NCBI GenBank assembly: GCA_030149295.1
Contig: JASBRV010000041.1
Coordinates: forward strand, 62,001 to 126,000
Direction: 5' to 3'
DNA length: 64,000 bases
From: Bacteriovoracales bacterium
GTDB lineage: Bacteria; Bdellovibrionota; Bacteriovoracia; Bacteriovoracales; Bacteriovoracaceae
Within the stretch, counting starts at the first letter, position 1. Each line of letters begins with the position of its first letter. The translations under genes were made by a program, and so were the position numbers. Below are positions 61,095 to 64,000 of the stretch, one piece after another. Under the pieces are notes generated by a model that was given only the letters and a program-made list of their open reading frames with translations, did not search any database and was not told the origin of the DNA.

Positions 61095-61640
61095 ATGGGC
61101 AGATATTTCATTGGGATACCACTCCCTCAAGAAGTCAAAAAGAAACTCAAAGTACAAAGTTGGCCGGGACTTTCTCGCTACAAAGACGAGAAACTGGTTC
61201 CCCAGGCTAACTGGCATCTCACTCTCGCCTTTATTGGGAACCTAGAAGAGTCCAAAGTTGAAGAATTAAAGAGCCTTCTTCAGGTTTTTCAATGGGGTGC
61301 TCCCTTTAAAATTGGCGTGCGCCATTTTGGTGCCTTTCCTACCATGGAGGAGGGGCGTATTCTTTATATGGGTTGTGAGAAAGGAAGCGATGACATTACC
61401 CTTTTGGCACAAAAAGTGAGGCGACAACTTGATGACTTGGGCATAACTTATGATGACAAGCCTTTCGTCCCCCACATCACTTTGGCCCGTCTTCGCTCCC
61501 CTAAAAACCTAAGTCGTCTCAGCGAAAATGGGAAAATGAAACAGGAGGTCGTCTTTGAAGTCAATGAGATGATTCTCTTTGATTCAGAAAAGCAGAAACA
61601 TCCTTATGCTGAAGTTGAAACGATACCATTAGGAAATTAA
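61095..61640 (+). CDS. thpR: RNA 2',3'-cyclic phosphodiesterase (ThpR/LigT, 2H family)
   Basis: 181 residues with the two HxTx motifs of the 2H phosphoesterases: NWHLTLAFIG and VPHITLARL. The start YFIGIPLP and ending H-P-Y-A-E-V-E-T-I-P-L fit the family. Hydrolyses 2',3'-cyclic phosphate RNA ends; bacterial members were first described as ligases in vitro. Head of a plus-strand run ending at the window edge (gaps 0-3 nt). Confidence 0.93.
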   Translation: MGRYFIGIPLPQEVKKKLKVQSWPGLSRYKDEKLVPQANWHLTLAFIGNLEESKVEELKSLLQVFQWGAPFKIGVRHFGAFPTMEEGRILYMGCEKGSDDITLLAQKVRRQLDDLGITYDDKPFVPHITLARLRSPKNLSRLSENGKMKQEVVFEVNEMILFDSEKQKHPYAEVETIPLGN

Positions 61641-61642
61641 AC

Positions 61643-62272
61643 ATGGTTCAAGATCTTCCCTTTTCTCCTGCCTGTGAAAGAAACCGTGGCCCCATCAGTG
61701 AAGTTTTAGGAAATATTATTCCTAGTAAAAAAACGCACTTTCTGGAGCTTGGCTTTGGGACTCTTCAACATGCTATTCACTTTTGCCGCTCGTTTAAAAA
61801 TCTTATTTACTATGCGAGTGATCAAAAAAGTTATCATCCTATATTTGAGGCTAATAGGGCGGCAGGCAATATTCCTCCAAATCTTTTTGGCCCCTCTATC
61901 TTCGAAGCCCGAGAGAAGAAACTCTACCTTGAAGTGAAAAGTGCGAAAGAGGATGAGTGTTTTGATTTTATTTTTACGGCGAACTCTTTGCATATTATGG
62001 GCTGGGAAGAAGCCAAAAGCCTTCTCAGCAATATTCATAATTACATAAGCCCATCGGGCGAATTTCTTATTTATGGCCCCTTCAATTTTGAAGGTCGCTT
62101 TACAAGTGCAAGTAATCAAAGTTTTGATGCTTCTTTGAAGCAAAGATACCCTAAAAGTGGTATTAGAGATTTTGAAGAAATAGTGGAACTCTTAAAAAGA
62201 AATGGACTTCATCATCTTGAAACGATTCCCATGCCGGCCAATAATTTTTTCTTACGCTTTCAAAAAGGCTAA
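61643..62272 (+). CDS. DUF938 SAM-methyltransferase-like protein
   Basis: 209 residues. DUF938 pattern: F-S-P-A-C-E-R-N-R-G-P-I at the N-terminus, HFLELGFGTLQHAIHFC in place of the usual E-I-G-S-G-T-G-Q-H (motif I), FIFTANSLHIMGWEEAKSL, SPSGEFLIYGPFNFEGRFTS, and a C-terminal PMPANNFFLRF. Substrate unknown. It starts 2 nt after thpR and abuts the MscS gene. Confidence 0.85.
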   Translation: MVQDLPFSPACERNRGPISEVLGNIIPSKKTHFLELGFGTLQHAIHFCRSFKNLIYYASDQKSYHPIFEANRAAGNIPPNLFGPSIFEAREKKLYLEVKSAKEDECFDFIFTANSLHIMGWEEAKSLLSNIHNYISPSGEFLIYGPFNFEGRFTSASNQSFDASLKQRYPKSGIRDFEEIVELLKRNGLHHLETIPMPANNFFLRFQKG

Positions 62273-63124
62273 ATGAAAATGGATAAGATTCAACAAATTC
62301 TCTCCCAATCAGGATACGCCCACGCCATTAGTTCTCTTGCCCTTATTTTTCTGGTCTTGACAATAAGATCCATGCTTCTTCGCAGCTTAAGGAAGTCAAA
62401 CTGGCGGCGAGAAGACCAAAGGAAGTGGTTAGTTAAAATTCGCAATTGGTCCACGATCACCATTTTTTCAGGTCTTGTGATGATTTGGGCGACAGAGTTG
62501 CAAACATTCGCCCTCTCTGTTGTTGCGATCACAGGTGCTTTGATTATCTCAGGCAAAGAACTTCTCCTTTGTTTTCATGGCGGAGTCATCCGTTCTTTCA
62601 ATCAAATGTTCAAAATCGGTGATCGGATTGAAATTGATGGTATTCGCGGAGATGTTATTGATACTAATCTTTTCATGACTAAGATTTTGGAGATCGGTCC
62701 TTCTAACTTCACTCATCAGTTTACTGGACGTTCTGTAGCAATTCCCAATAGCCTTTTTCTTACTAAAGAGCTGGTTAACGAATCTTTTATGAAGAGCTAT
62801 GTCCTTCACGTTTTCAAGTTGTCTTTTACAAGAGACGTTGATTGGCGAAAAGCAGAAAGATGCATGATGGAAGCTTCTCATGAAGAATGTAATCACTTCA
62901 TCGAAAGTGCCCAAGAGAATATGGATAATCTTTCTCAGCGTGAAGGGATTGAGGTTCCAAGAGTTGAGCCGAGGATCACTTATAAATTCACCACGCCAAA
63001 TGAATTGGAAATGATCGTGAGGGTTCCCTCCCCAGCAGCGAAAAAAGGAAATATTGAGCAGCAGATCCTTAAGAGGTTTATGGAGAAGTTTCTTCCTGAT
63101 CCCAATTTGAAAACAGAAATTTAA
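62273..63124 (+). CDS. MscS-family mechanosensitive channel protein
   Basis: 283 residues. Three predicted membrane helices (about 15-35, 58-78, 80-100); the pore-lining helix is less Gly/Ala-rich than E. coli TM3 (ATELQTFALSVVAITGALII). The MscS beta-domain follows with GGVIRSFNQMFKIGDRIEI and NSLFLTKELVNESF. The C-terminal domain contains K-F-T-T-P-N-E-L-E-M-I-V-R-V. Opens under membrane tension to release solutes. Directly abuts the DUF938 stop and is followed after 2 nt by the NSUN-type gene. Confidence 0.88.
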   Translation: MKMDKIQQILSQSGYAHAISSLALIFLVLTIRSMLLRSLRKSNWRREDQRKWLVKIRNWSTITIFSGLVMIWATELQTFALSVVAITGALIISGKELLLCFHGGVIRSFNQMFKIGDRIEIDGIRGDVIDTNLFMTKILEIGPSNFTHQFTGRSVAIPNSLFLTKELVNESFMKSYVLHVFKLSFTRDVDWRKAERCMMEASHEECNHFIESAQENMDNLSQREGIEVPRVEPRITYKFTTPNELEMIVRVPSPAAKKGNIEQQILKRFMEKFLPDPNLKTEI

Positions 63125-63126
63125 AG

Positions 63127-64000
63127 ATGGGTAAAAACAGTAAATCAAAAAACCAGAAAAAAAAGAAAAAGAAAAGCGGCCCAGAACTCTTTGACGAGTA
63201 TTATGCGGACATCTATGGTGAACGATGGCCCTCCCTTAAAAAAGCCCTCCTTGCTGAAAAGGAACACACCATCTTGGTTAACCCCTATGGAGATTTTAAC
63301 CCAAATGGTCTGGAAAGCTTTTATCAATACCCCAATCTCTATGTCAGCCCTCACAAAGTCACCATAGAAGAAAAGGAAAACGAGAAGCTTCCTCTTTATT
63401 TCCTTGATGGAGCATCTGCTCTGGCGCCCTTATCTCTCAATATCTTGCCTGGTGATGATGTGCTTGATCTTACGGCAGCACCTGGAGGCAAAAGCCTCAT
63501 TATGGCATATGCTCTCAAAGGTAAAGGCACACTTACGGCCAATGATAAATCAGAGAATCGCCGCTTTAGACTTCACTCTGTTCTAAAAAAATCTCTTCCT
63601 AAAGAATTCTTTCTTCATCACGTAAGAGTAACAGGCTTTGATGCTAGTGGTTGGTGCCTCCATGAAAAGGAAGCTTATAATAAAATTCTACTCGATGCCC
63701 CCTGTTCAAGTGAACGCCATGTTCTTGAAAGCCCTGAACATTTAAAAGAATGGCGCCTCGGGCGCACCAAAAGATTAGCAGCTCTTCAATGGTCCATGCT
63801 TGCCTCAGCTTGGCTTGTTTTAAAACCAGGGGGAAGCCTCGTTTATTCTACTTGCTCATTAAGCCCCCTTGAAAATGATAGGGTCGTAGAAAAACTAGTA
63901 AAAAAATTCAAAGAAGAAATCATAGTGGAATCCCCCACCCTTCCCCTGGGAGAGAAAACTCAATATGGAACCCTTGTCCTTCCCGATCGCGCAGGCATGG
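63127..64000 (+). CDS. NOL1/NOP2/Sun (RsmF-like) RNA m5C methyltransferase, 3' end beyond window
   Basis: Open from ATG 63127 to the edge (291 codons seen). A lysine-rich start (KNQKKKKKKKS-like, residues 8-17) is followed by the family blocks: DGASALAPLSLNILPGDDVL, LTAAPGGKSLIMAYALKG (SAM site), LLDAPCSSERHVLE (motif IV, Cys in A-P-C-S), KPGGSLVYSTCSLSPLENDR (motif VI, catalytic Cys in S-T-C-S). Methylates cytosine C5 in rRNA or tRNA. Closest in layout to NSUN3/4-type or RsmF; the truncation leaves the C-terminus unseen. Confidence 0.88.
   Translation, partial: MGKNSKSKNQKKKKKKSGPELFDEYYADIYGERWPSLKKALLAEKEHTILVNPYGDFNPNGLESFYQYPNLYVSPHKVTIEEKENEKLPLYFLDGASALAPLSLNILPGDDVLDLTAAPGGKSLIMAYALKGKGTLTANDKSENRRFRLHSVLKKSLPKEFFLHHVRVTGFDASGWCLHEKEAYNKILLDAPCSSERHVLESPEHLKEWRLGRTKRLAALQWSMLASAWLVLKPGGSLVYSTCSLSPLENDRVVEKLVKKFKEEIIVESPTLPLGEKTQYGTLVLPDRAGM

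Noticed and set aside
60954-61217. Minus-strand ORF of 87 aa opposite thpR
   Set aside because: Lies antisense to the well-supported thpR start and has no recognisable features.
1-64000. tRNA genes, rRNA, CRISPR arrays, insertion sequences, prophage
   Set aside because: No cloverleaf-like segment, regularly spaced direct repeats, transposase or phage structural genes were recognised by reading; a tRNAscan-SE or CRISPR search was not possible here.

Overview
The window looks like a chromosomal stretch of a Gram-negative, fairly AT-rich predatory-type bacterium, most likely Bdellovibrionota (Bacteriovorax/Halobacteriovorax-like). This is inferred from the mix of genes: many signal-peptide and lipoprotein ORFs of unknown function, a tricorn-type protease, a Prc protease with lysine-rich insertions, a leucyl-tRNA synthetase that reads like the Bacteroidetes type, CmoA/CmoB, RapA, SlyD, SrkA, and a type IV pilus retraction ATPase at the left edge. 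No tRNA, rRNA, CRISPR array, transposase or prophage gene was seen.

Layout. 1-1.6 kb: the 3' end of a PilT/PilU gene, then a two-gene toxin-antitoxin-like cassette (winged-helix protein plus nucleotidyltransferase) behind a perfect 26-bp palindrome and bounded by two copies of a short repeat. 1.6-10.4 kb: secreted proteins, an RDD membrane protein, and two large S41-type proteases (periplasmic Prc and cytoplasmic tricorn) transcribed divergently. 10.4-20.5 kb: aconitase, a two-component pair with an atypical kinase, the cmoA-cmoB tRNA wobble-modification operon with two riders, and an S51 peptidase coupled to a SelO-like protein. 20.5-34 kb: SrkA kinase, a zinc-ribbon protein, an L,D-transpeptidase, SlyD, a DsbA-like isomerase, a degenerate HD-GYP protein with a small lipoprotein, RapA, a TetR regulator, a large degenerate sensor kinase and SerS. 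34-46.5 kb: small regulators, secreted proteins, LeuS, a cytochrome c lipoprotein opposite an exported methyltransferase-like lipoprotein, EgtD, a Tat-type intradiol dioxygenase, an FG-GAP protein and a pseudo-receiver/PilZ-like protein.

46.6-50.7 kb holds the most unusual locus: a tight three-gene operon encoding a MotB-like protein (one membrane helix with a conserved Asp, about 630 residues of coiled coil, OmpA peptidoglycan-binding domain), a MotA/ExbB/ZorA-like channel subunit, and a stand-alone cyclic-nucleotide-binding protein. It resembles a rotary ion-driven stator with a very long shaft and a cyclic-nucleotide input. It does not match flagellar MotAB, Tol-Pal, ExbBD or a complete Zorya system.

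50.8-64 kb: secreted proteins, a bacterioferritin-like protein, an RluA-type pseudouridine synthase, a three-gene ABC-2 exporter, a MipA/OmpV porin-like protein, MenB, a methyltransferase-like protein, an unassigned 383-bp gap containing a minus-strand terminator, ThpR, a DUF938 protein, an MscS channel and the 5' part of an NSUN/RsmF-type RNA m5C methyltransferase that runs off the edge.

Two families of intergenic repeats recur. One is a structured element (copies at 167-254 and, inverted, at 3590-3676) sharing GTCCASTGGAC and AGGAAGTGAA blocks. The other is a short hairpin of the form AAAAGGTGCRTGRNRCCTTTT (412-441, 1609-1628, 21571-21591, 52703-52724, with a possible diverged relative at 22021). 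Gene packing is dense, with many 1-11 nt overlaps of ATGA, GTGA or TAATG type that imply translational coupling.
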